From the NCBI GenBank assembly GCA_950295325.1, contig OX485807.1, forward strand, positions 20,617,666-20,681,665: a stretch of 64,000 nucleotides of DNA, written 5' to 3'. Source of the stretch: Polytrichum commune. Its lineage: Eukaryota; Streptophyta; Polytrichopsida; Polytrichales; Polytrichaceae. This document shows positions 24,501 through 35,198 of this stretch, piece after piece. Made by a program: the position numbers and the translations under genes. Position 1 is the first letter of the stretch; each line of letters starts with the position of its first letter. The notes under the pieces were generated by a model. The model did not search any database and was not told the origin of the DNA. It saw only the letters and a list, made by a program, of their open reading frames with translations.

Positions 24501-27500
24501 GCGGTATGCTTCTTGTTTGCCAATCCAGTGTTTTGCAGTACTCTTTGCTTCAGTTAGATTTGCTCCTTCATCATCTTATTTGTGGTGCTCCTTCGCATTT
24601 TCCTCACCCTAAGTTCTCAATGATGATGCGGGCATCCGTGCATAACAGGTATAATATCATGGCACAAGCCATGCTTTTGTTGATGGTGGCACCTCAGACC
24701 AGTGCAGATACATCCATGTCAAGTACAGTGCTGGAGTCTAGAGAGCTTATCACTGGTGAGCTTACAACTCCAGGACATTATTCCTTTCTGAATTTGTCTT
24801 TGCATTTGAGAAGCTAAACGGCTGTCAAACTGAGAATCACTACAGTGATTAGTATGCATCACATATCAGTGAAGAGTTGATTGAAGAATATATTTATATT
24901 GGCGCAGGGCAATTTTTGAGCAACCTTAAAAGTGAACTTCCACCTCTTCGACCTTTGTCAGTGGCGGCGTTGTTGCTGCTTCTGCAACCGGCTCCGTTTA
25001 AGGTGCCTCCAGTACAACACCTTGCTAAAAAGAATCAAGCAGCTGCTCTTTGTTCCCAACAGGGTGTTTTAGCCACATTCCAGGAAGAAAAGTTTGCTGA
25101 TAAGATGGTAAGCAACCTGGGTTTTGATCACACATTTTCAGAAGGGACAGGGAGGAGTGTGAGATCCCTGATGCGATCAATGCCAGAACTTGGCTTAACA
25201 GCTCTGCTACCATCTTTCCTTCGTGAATGGCCGCGGACGCGAACATGGGATGCAGTGATGAATGGTGAGGCGTTTTCCTCTAGCAATGCCAAGTTGTTCA
25301 AGAGGTTGGTGCAAGAAGGTGGAGATGTGGTGTTATCGTCATTGCGGAGGCCTCTAGAGGAGGCTGTTGAAGCTGTGGACGAACGTGGCAAACAGTGTGT
25401 GGCTGCAGAACTAGTTTCTGGTCTTCTTCATGCAGATGTCCAATGTGTGGTCGATGCATGGCCTGTGTGGCTGTGTTCCCTATTGCGCAAAGCACTCTTG
25501 CAGTCAACAGTGGAGTCTGCACCAGAGTGGGCAGCCTGCCTACGATTTTCTGTCACCGGAAAGGGGAGATTAGGCCGCAATGCTCCTTTGCTGCGTTCTC
25601 AGGTTCTGGGAAGCTTAGTGGAGCCTTTGGCACCTTCCTCCGCATCTACTAGCTTGGTCACCAAGCGCCTCATGTTTTTGCGGGCTGCACTTGTGGAAGT
25701 TTCGCCTGCCTCATGGTCTACCAGTGATGCACCATACCAGGCTTCTATTCTCACTGAGTTGATGACATGCATGACTCATCCTGCAGCCCAGGTGTGACTT
25801 GAAAACCTGTGACCTCATGATGTTGGTGTAGTGGCCGGTCAATTTTGGGGTCTTGTCAGTTCTCATGTTTACCATGGTGCTCATTAGGTATTGCAATCTG
25901 TAAGATCCAGATGAGATATTGGATTGCTGGTTGGTCTGTGCATTTTATGATATTCCAACATCTCACTTCTCCATGTCTTCTTCCAGGTTCGGGAAGGAGT
26001 AGGGAATTTGATGTGCGTTGTTGCTAGCAATCTTGCTATTTTATTGCGATTGCATGAAGCGAACAGCAATGCAGGCATGGGTATGGATGAGAAAGGGTTG
26101 TTAGTGGGAGGAAGTGTGAAGAAGTGGACCTTTGAGGTGGTTGAGGGTGCAACAGCTGCTGCAGCCAAAATTCAGGCAGGGACAGGACCATCCCTTGGTG
26201 GCACAGCTCTCGCAGCTTTAGGTGGTGTTGGGCCATCGAGCAGCAGCAATCAAGACAATGAAAGCACTGAAGAGGAAATTGCTTCAAAGTGGATGGAAAC
26301 TGTAAGCACCACAATACATGCTGCAATTAAAAATAACAGCAGTTTTTGTCAGTAACTTCTATATCCATGTTACATACCGGCTCTAACACTTTCCAATTGT
26401 TGTGAATCAGACACTTTACTTTGTAATTGCAAGTGTGAAGTCAGGAAGAGCCATTCCACTCAACAATATCATTGTCGGTCTTCTCCAACCTATTCTCTCT
26501 ATACAGGTCAGAGGCAAACCTCACTCTCCATGTTTAGGCCTGCCTTTGAGGGGCACTTTTCTCTGTAACCCCTAAAACCTGTCTGCTAGATTAATGTATC
26601 ATATAGAAAAACATTTAAGGTTCTGACCAGAATAGTGACATATAACCTAGCAAGTCATAGAGTACTGATGATAATTCGCCCAGATGTGGGTTTCTGTATG
26701 AGAATGAGGGACTTTTCCACCAACTACAAATGTCACAGCGTCATTTTCCGCTCTAGCCCTTTCCAGTCCATGTTTGGCAATTAACTTAAAGAGTTGTACT
26801 GGTGTGTACTTTGAGGAACAGGAAACATCAGATAAGGAGCTCTCGGCTCTGGCAAAGAGGACATTGCAGCTACTAAATTCTGCTGCACCGTATGACATAG
26901 ATCATGTAGGTGGTGCAGTTGTGGCAGTACTGGGAGCTGCCAATGATACCAACTGGCACACCCGTGTTTCAGCCTTAACTTTCCTACAGTCTTTGGTGTA
27001 CAGGTGTGTAGTGTTTGGCAGCAGCCATATTCGTGACAAGTCTGGGACATCTCTCTTTTCCTACCATCTGTGTACACAAGGGCAAGAAACAGCAGGTGGA
27101 CTTATCATGTAATAGAGAGTTGTTAATAAGTAGTGTCTAATGATCAATGCTTGGTCTTGCAGGCACGCATTTATCTTGACAGGTGATGCTGCAGATGCTT
27201 TGTGGAGACAAGTACAGGATCTGCTTTCAGACTCTCAACTTGAGGTGCATGTTGTGACAATTCCTTCAATATGAGGAGTCTGCTCTTGCGCATGACCCTT
27301 TCTTAAGAGAAAATAAAAGCTAACTTTCAGGTTGTGGGCAGGTACGAGAAGCAGCAGCAACTACTTTATCAGGAATGCTGAAGGGAACCAATGGAAAACA
27401 GACCAAAGCTTTCCGTGAGCAGGTCATGGCAACGGTGACTAGCCTTCAAGGTTCATCGGGTGGGAGGAAGAGCAGGTATTATGTGGCCTCCAGCTGTTTA

Positions 27501-28241
27501 TCTTAAAAGGAATCTCATATTCTGGAAGGAAGAACTTTAACCTTATTGACACAATTATCTGATGAGTGCAGGAAACGAGCAGCAGGCCAAGCTGGATTAA
27601 GCACCAATGCTCTTCATGGTATCGTGTTGGGGCTTGCAGCATGTGTCCTATCTGTGCCCTACGATATGCCCAGGTGAATATTGTGTTCCTTTGTGTTTTG
27701 CAGACATCTGTTCTTGAGTTTAACTGTTCAACTATGTGAAAGTTAAATGTTTGATTATATGTGGTCCTGGTTGTGCAGCTGGCTGCCGGAAATGGTGACA
27801 CAGCTGATTGCATTCAATAGAGAACCGGCTCCGATCCGAAGCACAGTGACCAAGACAATTGCTGAATTCCGACGCACTCACTCTGACACTTGGAGTTTTC
27901 AAAAATCATCCTTCTCTGAAGAGCAATTGGAGGTAGGTCTTCTTGCATTAGGGCCTCTACTTTGTGACTGTTAAGAGGAGAGTGCATGGTGACACTCATG
28001 ATGCCTAGCATGTCCACACTTCCTCTCCTCTGCCTGTCATATGCCAATGTTCTTCATAATTGTATTTTATTTTTCTAAAGAGGTATGCGTTATGCAGTAT
28101 TTTATCATGTGATTATTATTATTAGTATTAGTACTATTATTATTATTATTAGTGTTTTATTAGAGATTTGCACTCAGATGTTGTTCTGTCCTTGTGTAGG
28201 TCCTCTCTGATTTGACTTCTTCGGCTTCCTACTTCGCTTGA
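15552..28241 (+). CDS. PA200: Proteasome activator PA200 (PSME4/BLM10), 35 exons
   Basis: PA200 caps the 20S proteasome, mainly in the nucleus, and stimulates ubiquitin-independent peptide or acetyl-histone degradation. Exons: 15552-15748, 16232-16334, 16465-16577, 16835-16957, 17360-17473, 17603-17774, 17934-18053, 18301-18386, 18494-18592, 18686-18890, 19271-19513, 19648-19775, 20131-20254, 20366-20584, 21126-21275, 21454-21530, 22112-22296, 22416-22620, 22738-22817, 22919-23036, 23219-23392, 23691-23859, 23964-24007, 24162-24204, 24355-24503, 24649-24755, 24908-25791, 25987-26301, 26411-26506, 26816-27003, 27163-27244, 27342-27475, 27572-27673, 27779-27932, 28200-28241. All use GT-AG with matching phases and give 1847 residues; Arabidopsis PA200 is about 1811. 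Landmarks are FATLKWIPVI, RLIDRGQYSKNPAL and LDANDPPKTLATMQ in the BLM10 mid region, EWAACLRFSVTGKGR, then the C-terminal DUF3437 block VPYDMPSWLPEMV to TVTKTIAEFRRTHSDTW. The protein ends SYFA, a C-terminal aromatic-aromatic-Ala tail of the HbYX/YYA type that opens the 20S gate. The start codon is the least certain part. Confidence 0.95.
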
Positions 28242-28663
28242 TCCCTCAACATGCCCCCACTGGGAATGTGGGTCCTGGACACTTCTGGGCACCCCACAGC
28301 TGTTAATATATCTTAATCAGCGGTCTTCAAACTTTCTTTCTGTATCAAGCAGCAAGCTCTTTCGAGTTGCTGCGCATTGTTTTGAAACAAAGAGTACAAA
28401 TATCTTGAAAATTTTATCTATTAATATTCCGCCGGTGACTTACATTCTTTCTCATTTCTCAATGTTGAAGATTCTATCATTTGAATGTTGATCTCCATGC
28501 TTCACACGTTTATATTCACATATCTAAGTCAGTGACTTCTAATTTGTAGAGTCATGAACATCAAGCCACCTACCAGCCGAAGTGGCCCTGACTCAATTTG
28601 AGTAATATATGCCCACTGGTTTCGTTGCCTAGTATATGAACGATTTCTGTCATATTCCCAGAG

Positions 28664-28768
28664 AGAATGTGAACTTCCTTCAACGTGAATACTTTCAATG
28701 TCAACTTTTTCAATGTGAACACTGTCAATGTCAAATCTTTCAACATGAACATTTTCAATGTAAACTAT
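28664..28768. repeat. 15-bp minisatellite, about seven units
   Basis: Units of TTCAATGTGAACACT type run in exact 15-bp register from 28679 to 28768 (six units), with a more degenerate unit at 28664-28678. Because the period is a multiple of three, the array stays open on the minus strand as a repetitive pseudo-protein. I read it as non-coding. Confidence 0.8.
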
Positions 28769-29769
28769 GAAACTGGAATACTAATGTAGACTAGTGAGTG
28801 GAGGCTGAAGGTCCCTGAAGTTGAATTTCTGCATGTAACACCGTTATGGTAGTGTTTTATCGTTGTAGTGCTATATTGCAACCATGTTTCCATGTCCGAG
28901 TCAACTAACACTTCGTCCCTACCAAGATAGAGCGACTTCAAACCTTCCTAAAGGAGCTGATTTGTATTGTGAAAACCACAAATTGCTGGTGATCAACTTG
29001 CCTTCTCCGATTTTTGAATATTGCAGATCTCTAACTCAGAGAAACCTCTAATAAATTTCTCATGGAGGACCAATTGCCTGTGGATTGGCGAGAATGGTGC
29101 AAAGAGAATTGGTCAGGGGAGGGTGATTCAGTCTTGAATTCACATACGAGTAGAAATAATGCCCAGGATGAAGCTTCTCTTATTCATGCCGACTTTAACA
29201 GGATGGTAATAATTGGAACAACGTTTCCATGTTCTAGTGTTACACTACTGAAACACTTTGTCCCACCTCAAAAACGACAACTTGAAAGCTTGCTATACAA
29301 TCTCCTCTTTATAATCAACAACATCCACAAGTACTAATGATCGACTTGCCTACTTGAATTGTTGAGGATCGCCCCTCTTTAGCGGGTCTTTAGAGGAAAC
29401 TATGATAATGATATCCTCATAAAAAGTCTGCTTGTGGGTTGGTTTTTACAATGCAAAGTGATTTGATCAAGGGTACTCCGCCTCAAATTTGTTCATACAA
29501 ACTGCTCTTTATTGTCAAAAATCACAAGTCACTGGTGATCAACCGTGTTGATTCTAATTGTTGAGTATTGGAGATCTCTAAGTCAGAAATCTCTAACATT
29601 AAAGATTTCTTCATGAAGCACCAACTCTTTGTGGATTGGCAAGGATGATGCTAAGAAAACCATGAAGCGGTACTTTGCCTCAAATTCACATACGAGTAGA
29701 GACAATGTCCATTGATGAAACGTCTCTTATTCCAGTGGACCGAAACATGCTGGCGTCATCAAGGAGTCA

Positions 29770-29872
29770 TGATGACATTAATGTCACCAAAATTGGTGGT
29801 GGTGGCATCGATAGTGGTAACAATTTGTGGGCGGCCAATGCCAAGTGTAGATGAGCTGGGGTTACAGACAAA
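29770..29872 (-). pseudogene. Detached copy of the SPH-1 3' end
   Basis: This block matches 30045-30160, the last 30 or so codons and the region past the stop of SPH-1. Shared pieces include GGAGTCATGATGAC against GGAGTCACGGTGAC, ATGTCACCAAAATTGG against ATGTCACCAATATTGG, and GGCCAATGCCAAG plus GTAGATGAG. Only the tail is present, so it is a partial duplication and not a gene. Confidence 0.75.
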
Positions 29873-29949
29873 GCAACTTTAAAACTTCCTTACAAACTGC
29901 TTCTTATTGTCAAAAACCACAAACTACTAGTAATCGTCTCGCCTACTAC

Positions 29950-30064
29950 GATATTGAGTATCGCAAACACTAACAGGTTGAAGGCGTCATCACGGAGTCA
30001 CGGTGACACTAACAGGTTAAGAGAAGAGACGCTAACAGGTTGAAGGTGTCATCACGGAGTCACG
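29950..30064. repeat. Short tandem duplication at the SPH-1 3' end
   Basis: The motif CTAACAGGTTGAAGG followed by GTCATCACGGAGTCACGG occurs near 29968-30006 and again near 30031-30066, with a partial unit (CTAACAGGTTAAGAG) between them. The second full copy overlaps the SPH-1 stop codon. Confidence 0.7.
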
Positions 30065-30570
30065 GTGACATGAATGTCACCAATATTGGTGGTGGTGACA
30101 TTAGTGGCGGATAAATTGGTTGGTGGCCAATGCCAAGGGTAGATGAGTTGTGGCTGTCCTCCACCGGCTCCATCTTGTGCACGGTAGAACCCCCCGGGCT
30201 GCACTTCCCACAAGCATTGCTTGCAGGGCCAAGCGCCCTCTCCCCACATACCGGGGCCGGTCCAGACGTCGAAGTGCCCCCACTTGGCTCCCCAATTGAA
30301 GAAACACCAGAAATCGGTCGTCCCCCAGAAGTTGAGTTCGAAGTCGAAGAAGTACTGCTGCCCGGGTGCAATGTACTGTTGTCCCAAGTCATTGTCCGCA
30401 GATTTGCAGTGGAGCGAGAGCGTGTCGGGCAGCTGGTTCACAATGCGGACCGACATTTTGCCCTCGGTTTGGCCGATCAGTACGGTGGCTGCAACTGACA
30501 AGAGCAAGGGCACAATCAAGATCGGATCATGATGTGGTCGATGACGACTCCTGGATCCTTGATCTGCCAT
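30052..30570 (-). CDS. Self-incompatibility S1 homologue, SPH-1
   Basis: Single coding exon, 172 residues. The N-terminus has a charged stretch followed by a hydrophobic segment (ILIVPLLLSVAATVLIG), fitting a signal peptide with an unusually long n-region. The mature part carries the plant S1 family signature: VRIVNQLPDTLSLHCKSADN, then PGQQYFFDFELNFWGTTDFW, C, FDVWTG, and CKQCLWEVQPGGFY, with four conserved cysteines expected to form disulphides. Papaver PrsS, the founding member, is a pistil-secreted pollen-rejection signal; most SPH proteins have no known role. After IYPW, where the other copies stop or nearly stop, this protein continues about 26 residues with two N-glycosylation sequons (NLS, NVT). 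A probable 3' splice site (GCAG, intron ending at 30577) lies six bases before the ATG. Confidence 0.88.
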   Translation of the reverse strand: MADQGSRSRHRPHHDPILIVPLLLSVAATVLIGQTEGKMSVRIVNQLPDTLSLHCKSADNDLGQQYIAPGQQYFFDFELNFWGTTDFWCFFNWGAKWGHFDVWTGPGMWGEGAWPCKQCLWEVQPGGFYRAQDGAGGGQPQLIYPWHWPPTNLSATNVTTTNIGDIHVTVTP

Positions 30571-30577
30571 TGATACC

Positions 30578-32239
30578 TGCAGAGATTATCAGTTGGACAT
30601 CAGAAATCATGATTATGAGTACCAATCCCTATATGTGAACAATTTTGTAACGCTATCAGGATTTTCAGGATCCAAGCCCCTATCAATTGGCCATGTATTC
30701 TGCCTTTATATCTTCCAATGGCGATAAAATTTCTGTTATGAAAATTTGTCTGATCTGTTCTCAAGTCAGTTCCAAAATGGGACTTTCTAACGAAATATTC
30801 ATCCTACGAAATATTATGCAACGATTTCACAATGTGTTTTGCAGTAGTATTTCGGCCTACACTTCTATCAATTAGTACCTTTCTCAAAAGTGGACCTCTC
30901 TTACTATCATTTTAGTCCTTCTATTTCCAGAATTTACTATACATTTCATTTGCGAATCTATTCCTACCTCTTTTTTTGAGTCTCTATCTTTGTGTAATCG
31001 TTTATAGTCACCAATCGTTCGTAGAGCATTAAGCATTCATAGACGTTTCTCATGTTTGAAGAAGCAATTTCGAGAGTGGAAGTCTTCGAACTTGTACACT
31101 ACCTATATGCTAGACATTGCTAGTAAGCTCTTCAGCAACTACAAATATCACCAATTCAGATGACCACGTGGATCAAACAGCATAGGACTAATTCTTAGGC
31201 ATCTCACTGTTTTGTTCAGAATGTTTGAACATGAATATTTAGAAGCTGCTCATATAAGTCCACGGGAAGTAGTCTAGCAACAGCAACTTTTAAAACTCTT
31301 GATATGAATGCAGAGATGTGAATGGTGTGCAGCTACGAGTGCGAGCAGGATTGTGGATGCAGGAAACAAAGAGCTGTGGACTGCAGAAACTTCAATTATA
31401 ACGAAACTGGAATGCATACCAATGGAAGGACCGGCAGAGTTAGTTCACAGATGTGTAGAGTTGTGATGAGCGGATTGAAGATTGGAAGTCCTGCTGGTTA
31501 TCTTATAGTTCAGATTCGGCGAGTAGAAGTGCAATGCAAGTCCAATCAATAATCATATTGACCTCACGATAAGGTCAAAAGTTGCGCAGATCGATGGATC
31601 CATCGAATGATCCAGTGATATTCTACAAAGATTCCCACTCATGCATGGGATCGGTGCTGGAGCTCCTTGGAAGTTGAGTGACTTGACCAACTGGATATTA
31701 TAACTACTCGGAGAATATTATGAGTCGGTTCTCCTAACTCTCCTAACCCTATTTCTCAGCTGTACACATGCTTCGACATATCTGAATATTCCAGTGCCAT
31801 CAATTACGCAAACATAAACTTGATGTGGCAAATAGCAGAACTCAGTGGAAGGGTCACAAATTCCGAATTCCTCTAAGTCTGCCTGCAGTTTAAGTGACTT
31901 GCAATTCATGGAGAAACCTATTCAGCACAGTGGTGGCATACTAAAGCTGATGATACTGCGCGGAGTAGAGATTATTCTCCTGGAATATTCGGGGATCTCA
32001 TGCTACCAGGCGAACATATTCTTGGTGAATTGATGAACTCATGCACCAAATCTGGGGATTATGAATGATTTCGCGTCTTCATGCATGGAAAAGTGTGACG
32101 AACCCTGATAAGCATTAAATTGATCTTGGACGAGCTATTGGTAATGTGTGTATTATTTATATCATTGGATGAGCCTTTCAACGTGGATTCGGAAACCATG
32201 TAACTTGAAATGTTTCTCGAGTCATATCTCAAACTCTTT
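30578..32239. other. SPH-1 upstream region and spacer
   Basis: The minus-strand promoter and 5'-UTR intron of SPH-1 should lie here. A TATA-like run on the minus strand is near 31249-31255. No other supported gene was found; the short frames seen carry no motif. Confidence 0.4.
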
Positions 32240-32247
32240 CGGAAAAG

Positions 32248-32962
32248 CTCGGGGGGTGCACTGTACTAAACATGTACGAGTATACGTGAGTGCACATGAG
32301 GGGTATTGATTTGGACCTTGCCGTATTACGTATACATATGGTATACATGTTATAATTTATAGTTACGTACATATATGGAAGGCCTTTAAAAAGAATACAA
32401 TAATTGTACTTGTATGGTATTGTTACTATACTACATATCATAAGTTTTCATATTGGATGCGAAGGAAGTTTTGTAATCGTTGGGTGGAGTATAGGGATCC
32501 AATTGACTTGATGGACCGTCCATCAAACATGGAGATTGGTTTATGTTGGTATCAAAAAGGGGTTAACAACAAGTGGACATATGATCTTACTGATCATTTG
32601 ATGCTAGACTTAGAGACAATAATTGCATTGGCTACAATGACATATATTGGTGAATCAAATGTTTATGAGTTACATCCGGGAGATGAAAAAGTTTTCAACG
32701 ACTTTGCTGATGAAAGCTAGGATATTTTGTTATACATATTATAGGGGTTGATTATTGTTCAAAAGTATATTTGTATACTTATGTTAATGACTATATATGA
32801 ATGGATGTTTTTTGTGTATACATATTGTCACTTGTATATTTATTGTTGCAATTGTATGTGTATTACTTCATTTCACAAAAAATAACTTGTATATAGGGGG
32901 TTTTTAGAGTATGCAGTGAACGCACGTGATTCTAGGTTTTAATGTAAGGTGCACCCCCCGAG
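32248..32962. mobile_element. Non-autonomous DNA transposon, CTCGGGG family, member 1 (715 bp)
   Basis: Terminal inverted repeats begin CTCGGGGGGTGCAC at both ends. A perfect 8-bp target duplication, CGGAAAAG, flanks them (32240-32247 and 32963-32970). The element shares its terminal sequence and a CACGT-containing subterminal motif with the element at 38837-39409. It encloses an 87-codon plus-strand frame and no recognisable transposase. An 8-bp duplication fits hAT, P or KDZ-type integrases, but the termini match none that I know. Confidence 0.85.
32457..32720 (+). CDS. Small unrecognised frame inside CTCGGGG element 1
   Basis: An 87-codon frame from ATG 32457 to TAG 32718-32720, lying centrally within the transposon. 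The translation begins MRRKFCNRWVEY, has YDLTDHLMLDLETIIALATM, and ends with an acidic VFNDFADES. I do not recognise a family, a zinc knuckle or a DDE motif. It could be the remnant of a longer transposon protein or a captured host fragment. Low confidence that it is expressed. Confidence 0.25.
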   Translation: MRRKFCNRWVEYRDPIDLMDRPSNMEIGLCWYQKGVNNKWTYDLTDHLMLDLETIIALATMTYIGESNVYELHPGDEKVFNDFADES

Positions 32963-32970
32963 CGGAAAAG

Positions 32971-33777
32971 GAGAAGATTGGTACAAATTGTTCATCATGT
33001 CGCTTGCCAGGAATGCACCATTATAATGGGGTGGTTTACCAAAAAATCATGGCATTGTTTGCCTACAACCCAATGTTTGCAAGTGTTACAACTTATCGCC
33101 ATGTGGCAACATGTCTTTGGCCGCGGGGTTGCCCTAATCAAATTAACCCTTCTTCATCATTCCTCATATACATCCATGTTATCTAAGTACCCCGAACTGC
33201 AGTTTATCATGGTGGTTACTAATGCATTGCAATAGCAAGACATGGGATGACATGCCAATGGTAGCCCTAAGGGAAGGAGCCCAATGATCACTTGGGTAAA
33301 TGACCCTAAACCCGGTAATTATCATATTCCAGTGTTTCAATGTTATAATTTTTTGGTGTTTCAATTTGAGTACAAATTTGAAGTATTATCTGACATTATC
33401 TGACAAGGGTGACGATTAGTAACAAAAACATTGTGTGCAAATGAGTTATGTGTTTCAAAGTTATGTTTGTGCATGTGTGGGGGGAGATTCAAACCCACAT
33501 CCTTTCCAATGCATCCCAAAGCTATACATGTCATGCTAATCAATTATTCTTGAGGGAGACAATCGAAACCTCTCTAAAAACATCAATAATAAAGAACAAT
33601 GCGAGAGAATGTTTTTGTAACCGCACGTGTTCCCAAAGGGCATAGATGAAATAAACTCCTCTTTTAAGAAACCTTACGGGGGTGGGGGTGGGGGTGGGGG
33701 GTCTTAGGATTTATTACCAGTTTATTTCTACAAACCTGAGTGGAAGAATACATGGAAACCTTTTTTTTTTTCTTGGC
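32971..33777. other. Spacer with a G-quadruplex motif
   Basis: No gene is supported. At 33678-33701 four G-runs of 5, 5, 5 and 6 are separated by single T bases, a textbook intramolecular G-quadruplex motif. A poly-T run lies at 33761-33771, just before the MITE that follows. Confidence 0.6.
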
Positions 33778-34194
33778 TACTACACTAAATAAACGAATTA
33801 GGAAGGGTGGTATCAATGCAAGTCACATGCACAATCTAGCCAAATCTCAGAGTTACCAAGGGCTAAAGTTGTTATTGAGCGAGAGTAAATTCATGACTAT
33901 GGCAAATTCTATGCTCATTTACCATAGATTTCAAGAAAATTAGTGCATGCTTGTGATTAGCATGTGCCACATGCTTGTCAGTGAATAACGCCAAGTGCTG
34001 ATTCATTTAGTGATCAATACCAAGTGCCGATACTTTCATGCCAAGTGCCGAGATGAACAATGCTTCCTAGTCTTAAATGTAAGGTATCTCTTGGTGGAAC
34101 TAGTTCATAGCATACAAGAATTTAGTATCACCTTCACTAATTTTACGCCTTCAGCAATTTCCCACACTCACTAATTGGTGTATTTAGTGTAGTA
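33778..34194. mobile_element. MITE, TACTACACTAAAT-ended, copy 1
   Basis: Inverted ends TACTACACTAAATAAACGAA (left) and, inverted from the right, TACTACACTAAATACACCAA, about 35 bp long, bound a 417-bp non-coding block. Inside are repeated CCAAGTGCCGA-type motifs. It is related, in opposite orientation, to 34810-35198; for example GAACAATGCTTCCTAG here pairs with CTAGGAAGCATTGTTC there. Confidence 0.75.
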
Positions 34195-34809
34195 ACCACT
34201 TTGCTACAGTGATATGAATTGATTTACACACACATGTTAAAATTTTGAATTTTTGCCATGTAAGGTGCCACCTCTACACTTTGTGCGTAAGAGGAAGCAT
34301 CAACTAGCTTCACATGGCTAGAGTGGAGTTGCCTAAAAATTGGGACCCACCATATAGCTATGCTTGTCAGCTCCATTGTGAGTTGTGGATGGAGCCAACC
34401 CTCCCATCCAAGGGCTCACATTGCCTAGAGTTTAATTGAGTGGGGTGAGTGGTGTTCACACTTTCTCCTCCAGTCTTCACTCTGCTAGTCGCCACTCTCT
34501 TGCTCTCAACTTGTACCTTGTATCCTCTTTTCTCTTACAATGCCGATTAATGATGCCACCTTTTGATTATAATGGAGTTTAATCATTTTGGGAACCAAAT
34601 TTCAAGTTTCAGATTGGAGCACACTAGTGGTCCTTGAAGGTGGCTTGCAGAGATTCTCATTTAGGGCTTGTAGTGGGTATGTACTTCCAAAGGCATTTCA
34701 GCCTTGACAATTTCCCTTATGATAAGGTTTTTAATTCATGGATGGGAGGAGTGGAATTCCAATGATATGGAACTGAGAATTGAATTTGATTAGTAGGAGA
34801 TTTGATACC

Positions 34810-35198
34810 TATAACACTAATTATCCCAAATAGTGAGGGAGGGCTAATAATGAGTGTGCAAAATTAGTGAAGGCGATATTAAATTTCTTCACGCTATGAA
34901 ATTAATGCCACCAAAATATCTAGGAAGCATTGTTCATCCTGGCACTATGCACTGAAAGTACCAACACTTGCACTATTCACTAACAAGCATGTGTTTTCAT
35001 ATAATGTATTTTTATCACTCTACAACACTTAAAGTATGCATGGATTTTCTTGAAATATATGGTAAATGAGCATGTATACATGAATTTTGTGTCACTCAGT
35101 AAATAAAATTAGCTTTCAATAACTTTGAGATTTGGCTAAATAATGCATGCTTCAAGAACTAGTACCACCCTCACTAATTGGGGTAATTAGTGTAGTAA
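34810..35198. mobile_element. MITE, TACTACACTAAAT-ended, copy 2, inverted
   Basis: A block of about 390 bp whose right end, inverted, reads TACTACACTAATTACCCCAA and whose left end reads TATAACACTAATTATCCCAA. It is a reverse-complement relative of 33778-34194, so the two form long inverted arms around a spacer of about 615 bp (34195-34809) in which no gene was seen. Confidence 0.7.

Larger units (their letters stand above)
28242..29949. other. Spacer between PA200 and SPH-1, filled with short repeats
   Basis: PA200 3' UTR probably occupies the first part. From about 28938 onwards four related blocks occur near 28938-29050, 29277-29390, 29485-29650 and 29865-29970. They share a TATTGTCAAAAACCACAA-like core, GGTGATCAAC and a following GAGATCTCTAA tract. 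No intact gene is present. Confidence 0.55.

Noticed and set aside
28570-28758. Minus-strand repetitive small protein
   Set aside because: It is the translation of the 15-bp minisatellite, open only because the period is divisible by three.
31322-31552. Cysteine-containing 76-codon plus-strand frame upstream of SPH-1
   Set aside because: Lies in the presumed SPH-1 promoter/UTR intron, lacks a signal peptide and has no paralogue in the cluster.
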